A DNA stretch of 64,000 nucleotides from contig OY829653.1 in the NCBI GenBank assembly GCA_963691815.1, forward strand, positions 27,047,653-27,111,652, written 5' to 3'. The stretch is from Echiichthys vipera. Lineage: Eukaryota; Chordata; Actinopteri; Perciformes; Trachinidae. The notes under the pieces were generated by a model. That model did no database searches, had not been told where the DNA came from, and saw only the letters and a list, made by a program, of their open reading frames with translations. Positions 37,213-48,960 of the stretch are shown piece after piece. Made by a program: the position numbers and the translations under genes. The stretch's first letter is position 1. Each line of letters starts with the position of its first letter.

Positions 37213-38575
37213 AGAGGCTAGCAGGCTAACAGGCACCTGAAAAGGTACAGTCAATCAGAGGCAAAGTGGGTGCAGGTCTACTAAAAAGGTATACTGGTTA
37301 GGCATATCCAGTAACTTTAGTCTCTCCCGCTTATCCCTGATTGAGGCAAACATAAGGCGCTACTACCGCTACTAGCATAACACACCTGAATCACTGACTG
37401 ATCTGTTGGCAGCCTAGTTGCATTGTGGGTAATGTAGGTGGATGATTGTGGCAAGGAAAAATAATGTGTATCATAAAAAAGACGACTTTTTGTGAATTAC
37501 ATAATCTGTAGAGAACCTATTTAAACACATATATAAACAGTCATAAAAGAGCTTAACCCCAACTTTAAAATGACCCTACTGCATGGTTTCCCAGGAAAAT
37601 AACATCAGAAATGCTTGACAGCTAATGAAATTTAGAGGTATGACTTATTGTTGATGACACCTATCTCTAAAAGCAAATTTTGCCAAGCAGCATGTCCCTG
37701 TTCTAGCTTGCTCTCCCTAAATGTATAATTTCAGTAACTTCCCCCACTATGATTTGGAGGTGTCTGCATGGCTGATAGGATCAGTGAACTCTGGAGAGTG
37801 GGGTGACGACCTTCCACCTCATCCATCACCCACTGATGGACATGGGAAGCCGGTCCCTGACAGGTTGGAGGGGTGTGCAGGGGCGGAGGGTACAAATAGG
37901 GTTAAGGATAGGGCCGGAGTAGGATCTCAGTTACCACAGCGCTGTGGCTGAAAGAACAAGGGGGAGGTGAAGTGTGGCCAGGATTGAGGTCAGGTATATG
38001 ATTGGGGTATTAGATGGACCACAGCTAGCCTGGTTAAATGTTTGTGCGGGGGACAAAGATGGATTATCTGCCTGTTTTTGCATGTCTTATGTGTGACAAA
38101 TAAACCAAAGTGCATTACGTCATTTTGCTAGAATCTTTCTTTCTTCAGCTTTCTTACAGTAAAGGACATGACTCATTTTGGTACAGTGCTCCAGATGACA
38201 TTTGTGAAAGATCCAACCAGACCAATACATATGATGAATCTGGTAATAAGGAGCAGTGTCATTCCATTGTCCAAATCTTGCTCAGGTGTAATGAGTCTCT
38301 GAGGGCCACTTGTTTCTTACACCCACTGAAATGAGGACCAACGTCATCAATCTTCACAATGGCTGAAGTGAAGTTGACTTCTGTCTGAAGGTGCTCCCCT
38401 CTGTTGATTTCTTCTTCGGAGCTCAGTGGAAAGCCCACGCTCCCGTCACACGCAGAGAAAGCGTGCACGCGAGAGACACCAGGGTGTTGTTGCACGCTGT
38501 GTGGACAATGAACACCAAACCGCCAACTGACACGGCCAGTATTGAGTGAAATCACGCCGTGAAGCAGGATGCAGT
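37213..38575. other. Non-coding DNA, no gene recognised
   Basis: No domain-bearing frame was found. A short GC-richer stretch at 37790-37960 gives an open frame (37721-37951) without recognisable content. Confidence 0.45.
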
Positions 38576-38595
38576 ACACACACACACACACACAC
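38576..38595. repeat. (CA)n microsatellite, short
   Basis: Ten CA units. Confidence 0.9.
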
Positions 38596-39309
38596 CTCAG
38601 TGGGGAATGGGTTCAGTGACTTTTGACCCTGCGATCCAATCGCCTGTCAACACCATATACTACCATCTTTTTTTTTGCGTGACTGTGTGATCATATGTTT
38701 TCCTCCGTCTGACCTAAATACAGTCATGTCTAGACACTTCTTTCTTTCTGCTGCTGCACTGGTTATATTGTGCACTTCATGTCAAAAGTTTGCTTTTTCA
38801 GGAAGTTAAACAAGACTCCTTCCCCTCTCCTTTCAGACAGTAGCTTCATACTTGGCATAGCGAAACCAGGAACAGGCCAGGGGTGAGCTACCCAGTTCAC
38901 TCTCACTCATAAATCTGAGGTTTCACTGTTGATTCTTTCTGCGTTGGTTTTGATTTCCTTTTCAAGTGCAGTATTTTGTGGTTTTTAAGTGTTGTTTTGC
39001 TGGAGCATATCATGAAGCATAAGGAGGTTATCATGTCTCAATGCCAAGATCCGAAATCTAATCTTAAATGTAATCCGAATCTTATCTAAATCTTATTTTG
39101 TAAATAAGGATAAGCTTTTGTTATAACCTGAAAAACAGGGATTGACACAATTACTTGATATTATAATCTTCTGGAAGATTTACACTGATTGATCCTGTTG
39201 TTTATGACTTTCTTCTTCTGTTCATCAAGATACTTACTGCATATGCCTTTATAACCTAAAGGAGTGTGTGATATGTTGCAACCATTTCACGTTATGGTCT
39301 AGATCGGGT

Positions 39310-39690
39310 GAAACAACAAGCTATCCTTGCTTGTCTTCTGCTGGCCACAGCCTCAGTGGGATGGGCAGTTTGTGAGATGACAGGACATGCCAACAAATTG
39401 CATCACTTCTGCCTCTGTGGCCGAGGACAATGGGCCACCATATGCCGACGTGGGGAAATGAATGGAGCTCATTTGTGCTGGCACCCGGAGCCCCCGCTCC
39501 CCTCGATCCTGCAGGGGCCTCTGTGGCACCGAGGCCGACACAGACAGACGAGCCCACCCTCTGCCACGCTGCCGTGCTGCTGTCCACCATACCATCCCAC
39601 TGGCCAATTCCAAGTAAATTCTTTGAGATGTTTTCTGGTGTATGGAAATTAATAAAAAAGGAGAAATTGATTGGCTGAAATGGCATTTAA
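39310..39690. other. GC-rich island with open frames on both strands
   Basis: This block is much GC-richer than its surroundings and is open in several frames: plus 39308-39652 and 39430-39678, minus 39321-39686. The plus frame from 39308 would look like a secreted protein, but its first codon is GTG, which is not a normal eukaryotic start. A possible donor, CCAAGTAAATTC, follows on the plus strand. High GC explains the lack of stops, so I call no gene. An exon or conserved element is possible. Confidence 0.3.
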
Positions 39691-39761
39691 AAAAAAAAAA
39701 ATATATAAAAAAAATATCAACGTAATGCCCTGTTCAAGTTTGTGTTTATCTGTGTCTTTAT

Positions 39762-39788
39762 TGTGTGTGTGTGTGTGTGTGTGTGTGT
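39762..39788. repeat. (TG)n microsatellite
   Basis: Thirteen TG units, following an A-rich stretch at 39689-39718. Confidence 0.95.
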
Positions 39789-40079
39789 AGGCCTGGGATG
39801 ATAGCAGATGATTAAGGAGTGGCTGCTCTGTTGACATGAGATACTAATGAGGATGAAATGAGAAGGTCAGGGCTTGTCTCCAGGAGGGGGACATCCCCCC
39901 TCCTCCCACAACCACCGCTTCCCTCCCCCCTCTACTCTCCTCGTACCCCCTGGTCGCCCCCCCTCCTCGGAATGGACGCCTAATCCTCCTCTTAATCGGC
40001 ACACACGTGTATACACAGATGCACACACAGACACAAACACACACACGTATAAGCTAAGGCGCCTCTGATCAGGCACTCT

Positions 40080-40230
40080 GCAACTTCATAATGAAGGTAA
40101 TTAGCAGCTCAACAAGGCTACCTCAGCATTATGATTAGCACCTCTTTTTGAGTGCACTCTTAATCTGAGCGGCCTGTCCTCTGCTGTCAATCCACTGTGC
40201 TCTACACTGCCAATAAAGCAGACATCAAAA
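40080..40230. promoter_or_regulatory. Candidate conserved non-coding element
   Basis: TTCATAATGAA (palindromic), GGTAATTAGCAGC and TTATGATTAGCACC lie close together in DNA that shows no repeat features. These are typical homeodomain-type sites in developmental enhancers. This is motif-based inference only. Confidence 0.3.
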
Positions 40231-41089
40231 ACCTTTAGTATATGGTAAGATTATTATTCCAAGACCCATTAGTGGCCCTGGAGACTGTGTTGCTTTTTAA
40301 ACACAAACTGACTTTAAGTTGACCCAAGTGAAAGGTCATGGTTTCAATGTTTAACTTCTGCAAACTAGCTAAAAAAAAAACTACAAGGAAAACATCCTCT
40401 GTCAGTCATCAGCAACACAATCAATGACTTACGCTGCGATGGAGGAATGTAATGATAGAAAACTCAGACAAAGGTAGGAGTGATGGTCGTCCAGTGATGC
40501 AGCAAAGTGACCTGTGTGAGTGCAGGGGAGCTCTTATTAATGAAGGTGTGAGGGTCTCCATCAGCATAGTGAACTGTTGACCCTGACAAGGGGAAGGAAG
40601 TCCTCGGCCAGCTGCACGCCATTTTTCATCTCTCTGATAGACATAATAGGCACGGAGTGGGAGGGGGACATAGGAGAGATAAAGGGGCGGGTCTGATATT
40701 AAAAAAGAAGTTGGCCCTGTGAAGTGTGGCGAAGTGTTGGATGGAGGCCTCTTAAGTCGTGACCCCTGGGATTTTAAAGAGTGTCTTGCGCACCTCATTA
40801 ATCAAAGGCTGATGCGTGTCACATTGACTCCGTCCCACACACTATCCTCAGCTAGGTCCTTATTGCACTTTGTCATTTTTCACAGGAGGCTCATGGGTAG
40901 AAAAGGATCATCAGGTTGCTACCCAGTTCAGGAGAGGAAATTGGCGTGATTTTTATGTGCTTGTGTGCATCATCACATCAATGAAAGGGGAAGACTTTGG
41001 TCAAGGTTGTGCTCGACATAAAGATTATGTTTTGCAACACTTTCATGTATATGATACATTTTGGTTAATGAGGCATTATGTCATCAGTC
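40231..41089. other. Non-coding DNA, no gene recognised
   Basis: Minus-strand frames around 40560-40800 look mildly protein-like in two phases but have no good donor. No call is made. Confidence 0.4.
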
Positions 41090-41252
41090 ATTAAAGACTC
41101 GATTTCACACAACGTCTGCACACAGGTCGTGGGAAGTGCTGGTGTATATATGAGAGGAGTTGTATGAAGCCTTTGTGGCTCCAAAGGGAGCTGCTTCCTC
41201 ATGAATTGCCTCAAGCAATGTCACTTGAGTCAGTATCAGTTGGGACTGAGGG
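41090..41252. repeat. Interspersed repeat, copy 2 of a pair
   Basis: This segment is the counterpart of 35812-35964, with the extra segment CTCCAAAGGGAGCTGCTTCC in the middle. Confidence 0.6.
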
Positions 41253-41746
41253 ATAGATGTTTGAAAGTAATAAAAAGTGTGAAGTTGGAAAGAAATAGAA
41301 ATATGTTGGTAATTTTACTGTTGTGTGAACCAGCCATGTTTTAAATTTGTAATGTAAAAAAAATCACCTGGAAATTACTTACCACACTTTGGTGAAACAG
41401 ACGTTCTAATAATAGAATTCAGGTGCAAATTGGACTTCAGGAGTAATGCATATTTGGCATGCGATTTCCTGTCCCCGCAGGCATCTTATTTTCCTCTTCC
41501 TCCTGTAACAAGACAGAGGTGGAATTTATAGAGAAATGTTTTTAAAGTATTTTCAGTGCAAACAGCAAGATTTGCTTCGTTTAATCAAGGAAGTGACAAC
41601 TTGTTAAATGGTCAAATTCCATGCATAAAAAAGTTTCTCAAGTTTGTCTATACCTTTACTGCAAATCATACAAAATATGTTGTAACTTCATAAACACGCT
41701 GTGTATTGAGTCTCGCTTCAGTCCAGTGAAATTGCTCTGTTTGATC

Positions 41747-41771
41747 GAGAGAGAGAGAGAGAGAGGGAGAG

Positions 41772-41833
<62 letters not shown>
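41747..41833. repeat. (GA)n microsatellite
   Basis: About 87 bp of GA with a few interruptions (GG, GC, AA) in the first third. The Arg-Glu open frame across it is an artefact. Confidence 0.97.
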
Positions 41834-41839
<6 letters not shown>

Positions 41840-44800
41840 TGATCCTGCCAGTGGTTAATTGAGCATACAGATTCCTAATGTGTCAGGCGGTGGCCTCTTA
41901 GATGAGGGATGGCACTTTTTTTTACGATGCATCTTCCTTTGTTTCCTCTTTAAGGCTAATGAAGTCGGCCTTCCAGTCGCCACCTGGGCCAGACACTCAG
42001 ACACCAGAGACACTCTCACATCCCATTCACAAAGTCTCACAGCGAGTCATCATCTTCAACAACCCCCACTGCCCCCCCAGCACCCTCCAGCCTGGTCAAA
42101 GACAAATACACACACACGCAGGCCCAAATGCAGGCACGCTCGTACACATGCTGTCTATGAGAATGCACACACAAGTACACACAAGCGGGGTTGTTAGCTG
42201 GTTTGTGATAAACTCACACTCTGGGCTGATGTTTACAGCATATTCATTATCAAAGCCGCAGACCTGTTTATTTTTACTGTCTCAAAACAGCAAGCATCCA
42301 TTATCCAAAGATTTTTTTTTTTTGTCTTTCTCGCTTGTCTTTTTTTCCTATGCCTTTAGGTCACCCACTAATGAGCTTAACACTGAGGAAACATGGAAGC
42401 GATTAGATGAGGCTTGGCTGTTTGAACAACAGGGTGATCATATTGTAACTTATGATTACACGCATTTATATCAACAGTAACAAGGCAGGAGAAGAAGCAA
42501 CCTGGAAGGTCTGTGGCTTTTCACAGCTTTATCTATTCAGAGGACTTCACATGGGTTTCCCTGTGTGCGAGCAACTAGTGAGTGATGTTCATTGATGTTG
42601 GCAGCCTCGTACTCCCTTCCTTATCCTTGTTCTGCTTTAGCAAGGTGAGCCTAAACCTCCTTCAGTGCCTCTGTCTCTTTCGCTGTTGCAGCTTAGGCCA
42701 AGCAGTTCTGGTCACCCAAACATGTTCAAGGTGCTCCATGACCATATGTTTGCTCATTGGGGAACAGAGCAGTGAAGGGCCGGACTCTATGACCTTCACC
42801 CAGGTTGAGCAATGAATACTCTAGGCTCCTCTCGCTTGGGTTCATGCCAGGTGAGCACAGTAGTCGGCATCCTAGACATGCAACTGGAGCCTAGCAAGCA
42901 TTTGACGGCTGCAGACACACAGAAGGTGGAGAGTGAGAATGTGAAGATAGGATATTGTCAGGTTTTTGGGATAAAACCTAAATAGTTCTGCGCTAGTTCA
43001 GTCCTTCAATAGATCTTAGAACAAGTCTGAACAACAAGGTTTTTTACATACAGCAATATGCTCATATATGCATTGGCTAATGTTGAGAATTAAAACCATT
43101 TAGGTTGATTCTATGCACAATGGTACCGTATATAATCAGGTTTTCAACAGGTCACGGACATCTATTGTACAGTTTCTCACTAGTTCTGAAATGACATGAT
43201 GTGCGACCTTGTCCTGTACATTTCCTCTACTCTGAATTAAACTCCAACTTGCAGCTGCACTTGTTTCATTATATGATATCAATTCCTTATTTTTTAATAT
43301 TCACCTATGGTTGTTTCCAACAGCATTGCAGTAGAAATGCCTCAAACAGTTTAGTTCCCTGTTTTAGTTCTCTTGGGTGTAGGCAAAAGTCTTGTGGTTT
43401 TACAAGAAGTCAGTGCCATGATTATAGTAATTATCAGTGAATATAAATGTTTAAAATGTTTTATTAAAAGTATATTTTGTTAAATATTTTAAATAGAAAT
43501 ATATAATGACAATATTATTATAAAAACTGAGAAAACACATCACATTTGAGAAGATTATTATTATATTTATAGATTGCATCAAGTTTCTCTATAAATGATA
43601 CTCAAATAAAAACATTAATCTAAACATAAATTTGCATCACAGTTTTGGATGTTTTTTAAAAAAGGATTTCATATATAATATACAGTTTTATGTGCTTATT
43701 TTCAATTCAAGTTTATTCAGAAGCACATAGCACTTAAATGTGATTGTTCTCAAACGTTCCCTTAAGTTATTTCAATTAATTGTTTAGTTTGAACCCCTTT
43801 TAACGCATACTTCCTCTTGATTTACACCATCTGCATGGGTACAAAGTAAGCAACAGATAAAACCTGTACTGATAATAATACCGGATCTTTATGGGGAGGG
43901 AAAGGGCTGAAAGAAAACACCATTACTCTCTACATAATTTAAACATGTGTTGGCATTTATCTTGGTGGTCCATGTCCGAACACTAATGACAAACTCTTGT
44001 TATTAGTGGACTGAATCAATGCCAAAGGCATGCCCACCCAAAACTTTAATCCGTTAATGTTCCCCACTCTCTAATTTGGTATAACGGAAAAAAAAACCTA
44101 GATGCAAAGGTACAGTAGTTCTTCAAAGTATTATAAATACAGAGTAACACCACACATACTGGACGTGATATGTGTTTCAAATCTCTCTCTTTCTCCCAGT
44201 GGCTCTTTCTCGCTGTACCAGTCTTCCACCCTCAAACTTTATTTTCGGGGGAAGATTAAATATTTCTGCTTGAGAACACCCTTTAAACTATAAAATGACT
44301 GCTGTCACTGACAGACACACACACCCACATACACACCACGCTCCCCTGATTTTGGATGGATAGATGGTTGGGAAGAGGAGGAAGGAAAGAAGGGAGGGGG
44401 AGTTGAAATATATAATCTCCTGAAAAGAATGAGGCCCTCTGGGATTTTCTCAAAGTGGCCCCTCTATGCACTGGGGCTGGGGGAGAGTGGGTGAGCGCTG
44501 GTGGTGCGGGGGGGTGTGTGCAAAAACATGACCACTCCACACTGTAACCTGAGCCAGAAGGGGGCCAATCTGTCAAATAATTAGCTGTTGCCCAGCACAA
44601 AGGTTTTATTTGCAGGAATTTCATCGAGGCAGGATTGAATAATATGTCTGTGTATTGTTCGGGGTCATGGGAACATCATCTCTTACTGGTGGGCCATAAA
44701 AGACGGCTAAATGATAATGAGAAAAGGCTCGGGTAATTCAATTCCTCAAGCGTTGGTTTCCATCTTTCTCTTCCCCCTCCTTTCCCCCTTACTCTCAGTC

Positions 44801-46637
44801 TTTCTGTCCTTTCTCTCTGCTCAGCTAATTGCGGGACTTCATGTTGATGTTGAAGTGGCTTTATTCAGAGTGCAGGAAAAACACACGCTGGTATATGATT
44901 TTAACTGCACAAAAAGAAAACGTTTACAGATAATTACATCTTTCTTCTTATTTATGGTTTGATAGAGATTCTGAATGAAGCAAATGTAGTCCCACTTCCA
45001 AGGTCTGATTTTTTATTTTGCTAAGTGGCAATAAAATAATAATCATAAATGGATATATAAGCTGGCACAGAAATAAATAAATACCTTCAATGGATATTAT
45101 CAATGTTTTATTTGAATACCTTTAGATTCTGCTGTTGTTTTGATGTCTAAAACATAGAAATAGAAAATCCGTATTATGTGCTTCCCACTGCCTAACCCAC
45201 TGTCTCCGTTGTCTTTTTGTACACTGACCCCTGACCTCTGAGAGCAGCCAAACAGGAAGAGGATAGTGTTAAAAGGGATTGATTAGTTTGTGGTCTATAG
45301 ATGATTGTTTATATCATTCCATACTGGAGGTTTGACCTTTGGTGACCTCTCTGTGGACCAATCCACTGAGAGCCATGACCTGCATCCATTTGCAACAGCA
45401 CTAATTAGCTTTGACGGGCCTAAGTTTGCGCCGGGTTGTAAAATGAAGCCCTGCAGTGCCCTGATTGAAGAAAGACGCAGCGCGGCTACTCCACTTCATG
45501 CATACCGTATCCTCTCGCTCGAATGTCAAACACATTAAACTTAATGTACCAGCAAATCTTACTCAATTATTTGTATGTTGTTGAGGTGTGTGCACGTGTG
45601 TGTTTATGTGCATGTCTGGTGGCCTCTAAATGGTGTTCATATGTCAGTGTATGTTCAGCTGTCTGAGCACACTCAAGCATGCTGGTGTTTACATGTAAGA
45701 GGGGGAGAGAAGTGGGAGATACAGAGTTTGCCGTTTTACTGGTATGTTCATGTGGGATGAGGTTACACATCCGACAACACATTGCAGAGGGATGAGGAAA
45801 CTTGCTTTTAAGTAAAATAATTGGATTATTGCATCCTGTGCCTGTGCTAATTATAATGAAAGTTAGCTTACAATTTTCCAATTATTATTCTATGCCGATT
45901 TTGTTCCTCTCTAATAAAGAGGAGCACTGATGCAAAACAAAATGCCAGGACTTTATTTCCTGCCTGTGCCTTAGAGCTATTCAGAGATGAGGGACGTACA
46001 CACCCTCCAAATATCGTCCCCCCATAAAACATCTGACTACAAAACATAGACACCTCCGAAAACTACATGTAATGGTATGCAAATTGTTACTGCATACAGT
46101 AATCTTCCCCTGCAATTAACAAAGATGCATTTAAAGAAGTCAATTATTGACCCGCCTTTAAAATACACAGAAAACCAACATTCAACTCTTGGATTTCAAA
46201 AGATTTATGTTGGAAAAATTAAAAACTATAATGTGGGAAATTTAGTTCAATTTTTAGTTCATGTGGTTTGTTCCCCACTGTGTCCTTGGTCAGCAGGCAT
46301 CAAAGTGACATGAGTCACTCACTCTGCTTCTGACAAATCATTGTATTATATCTCCTCCCACTCCCCCCCCCCACTGCTCCTCCTCCTCCTCCACATGCAC
46401 GAGCACATGCTTTCACTATCAGTCTCTCATGTGCCTGTCAGTCTCCCACCAAATTCCCTGGATCACACTACATCTGACAGTATTTCATCTTGGATTTGAG
46501 GGTAAGTGAGAGGATTTCAGTTCAAGCTCAGAGCTTAGCGTGAAAACGGCGCTCAGTGTGAAAAGCTAAGGGGTTTACACGATGTGGGATCCCCCCCCAA
46601 CCCCACCCCCACCATCATCCAACCTTTTTTTCCAATG
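41834..46637. other. Non-coding DNA, no gene recognised
   Basis: The longest open frame in the window, 192 codons at 41902-42480, runs through CA-rich and poly-T DNA and has no domain. Its last 39 codons follow a strong splice acceptor (pyrimidine tract ending CCTATGCCTTTAG at about 42360), so a small exon is possible. The stretch 44560-44760 (AATAATTAGCTG, GGGTAATTCAATTCC) could be conserved non-coding DNA. The rest is AT-rich. Confidence 0.4.
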
Positions 46638-46660
46638 CTCTCTCTCTCTCTCTCTCTCAG

Positions 46661-46750
<90 letters not shown>
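46638..46750. repeat. (CT)n microsatellite
   Basis: About 113 bp of CT interrupted once by CAGTCTAT at 46658-46665. A C-rich stretch precedes it at 46590-46615. Ser-Leu open frames here are artefacts. Confidence 0.97.
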
Positions 46751-46751
<1 letters not shown>

Positions 46752-48929
46752 TTTTGCAGGGTTTTGTTGATTCAGCTGTGAGTGGCTGTCTGACACAACA
46801 TTGGCTAACTCCTCAAGGAGCTAACCCCATTGCATAGTTATTCTATCACTGGACTCCGAGGGGAACACAAAAAGGATGTATTTTAATTAAGCAAAACCCA
46901 GGGGCTTTAGTATTACTATATCCACATGAGGGAGGCGACAGTGAGATGAGGATGGAGAGAAATTGTAATGTCTGGGGTAACACCTAGTTGACGTGGGGAG
47001 ATTAGAGAAGAATGCTTATTCTCGTATTGAGTTGAGAAGATATTTTTTCATGTATTTTTATGTAATGAAGCCTGAATAAAACATGTCCCTGAATTCTCTG
47101 AAAAGCACTCAGACTTCTATGTTACATTACATCAATGCTGAATGACACCAACTGGCCAAAGTTTTTTATGTAAAAGTCCCAATATGCTGTCAAACATATT
47201 AATGCAACTGGAAGTGGAAGCCACACCAAAGTCCCTGGTGGAACAGACCATTGAACTGGGTGACATTTTTCCTTAATGACCACATTATTTATTCATTTAT
47301 TTTTAAGACAGTTCCACATACACCACCCTATTATTATAAATACCAGCAAATATATATTAATGATCAGCTGAAAATAGGCCCTAACAAATGTTCTATTTAA
47401 ATGTTCTATCCTGTTTGAGTAACATTGGCTTAAAATCTACAGTGCAGAGCTGAAATATTTTAGGATTAAGCAAAACTGACAACAACCAAAAACCTATATA
47501 CTATACATTTGTGACCCCTTCTAAAAGATCAGTGGGCTGGAAAGACATAGACTATTTCCATTCACATATTTTTATGCACATTGTGATGTAAAAGCTGTAA
47601 CGAAAGTGTAAATTTGTGTTTTTTGCCTTTGTTGAAAAAGCATTAAATGGAGACGCCTTTAGAAACAAGTTCTGACATAGCGAATATCTAACTCACATGA
47701 CTGATCAGCTGTTTCCACTGTCTGCACCTTCTCAGATAACGTGTCTTTGTCTCCAGACATGAATATTGGGGTCTAGAAAACACTATTTAAACTCGCCAAA
47801 ATGAACCAAATGCCTTAAGACCTCTCTCCTCTCGTCTCTCATACATGGGTTAGAAAGTGACTTGTTTTAGTTCCAGTTAGCATCGTATACTTCTTCTGCT
47901 CTGTTTACTGGCAGATTACAGCCTTGTAGCACCAACTTGTGACCAAACTGCACTTCAGCCTATTTCCTTTTTCAATTTGAAAAATTGCTTAAATCTTGTT
48001 TGACAATTTAGTGAAAACAGTTTTTGTTGGATTTAGTCTTGGATTCAGTCAAAAGTTGTCTTGACAATGGAAATATGCAGAATAACGCAGACTTATCCTT
48101 TAAGTGTGATGTGGTGGGACCATTACTGTAAAATAGATTATGGTGAAGAGCAGAGCAGTGACAGCCCTCCCTGGTTGGCTCTACAGAAAAAGATAAATGT
48201 GGGAAATTATTTTTTCCCCCATCTTTCTATCACTCTTCAGCCACTTTCCATGAGATGTAATTTTTGACAGTGTTTTGTGTCTGCTTCTTTGATCAAATCC
48301 ACTTGGAAACAAGGGTTTACTCATGTTCCTCCATCTCTCCATGTGGCTTGATATGGTTCTTCTATTAGTGACAGTGAAATAGACTGTTTTGCATGACAGA
48401 GTAGCCTTTGGGCTTTCAATTTTGCGCTCAGTCAGCAAAACAATCCAGCAGCTTTCCCACCAAAACCAACCCGGAAACACACAAGGTAAAATACAGTTCA
48501 TTGGCTGACATAAACCACTGGGTTTCTCAGCTTTAATCTCATTTAAATATAATTACAGTACTTATACTTGTGCCTTCACATTTTTGTGGCATGATTTATT
48601 TTGTGTGGGGGGACTGATAGTGAATTGACTTGTGTGTAGAGCACATTCTGCTGTAGCATACGTGTCTAACAGACTCTAATAACAGGTGAAGGGTTAGAGT
48701 GGACCCCCGACCCTGACACATACAGACACACACATATATCTGGAGCATAGGTTAACCCTGGAAATAAAGAAATAAAGGCATTACATGGAGAACCTGAGAA
48801 GAATCTTGAATGCCAGTTGCTGGTAGGAAAGATGGATTGCCTGAATTCTCCACCAATCACCAAACAACACATTGGCTGCAGCATTGATTGATGAAGTATT
48901 TAAGTCGTCAATCTCACATCACCTGCTTT
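46751..48929. other. Non-coding DNA, no gene recognised
   Basis: No gene is seen. About 47860-47950 (CTTCTTCTGCTCTGTTTACT and flanks) may derive from an old DNA transposon, but no ends were found. Confidence 0.4.
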
Positions 48930-48960
48930 CCCCCCACCCCCCCCCCCCCCCCCCCCACCC
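48930..48960. repeat. Poly-C tract
   Basis: A run of C broken only by two A residues. The other strand is a long G run with G-quadruplex potential. Sequencing-length errors are likely. Confidence 0.95.

Noticed and set aside
39308..39652. Apparent small secreted cysteine-containing protein
   Set aside because: Its first codon is GTG, not ATG, and the frame lies in GC-rich DNA that is open in several phases.
41621..41842. Open frame ending in an Arg-Glu repeat
   Set aside because: It is the GA microsatellite read as protein.
41902..42480. 192-codon open frame, the longest in the window
   Set aside because: It runs through simple-sequence and poly-T DNA and shows no domain. Only its end has a splice-like context, which is reported separately.
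46582..46781. Open frames of Ser-Leu repeats
   Set aside because: They are the CT microsatellite read as protein.
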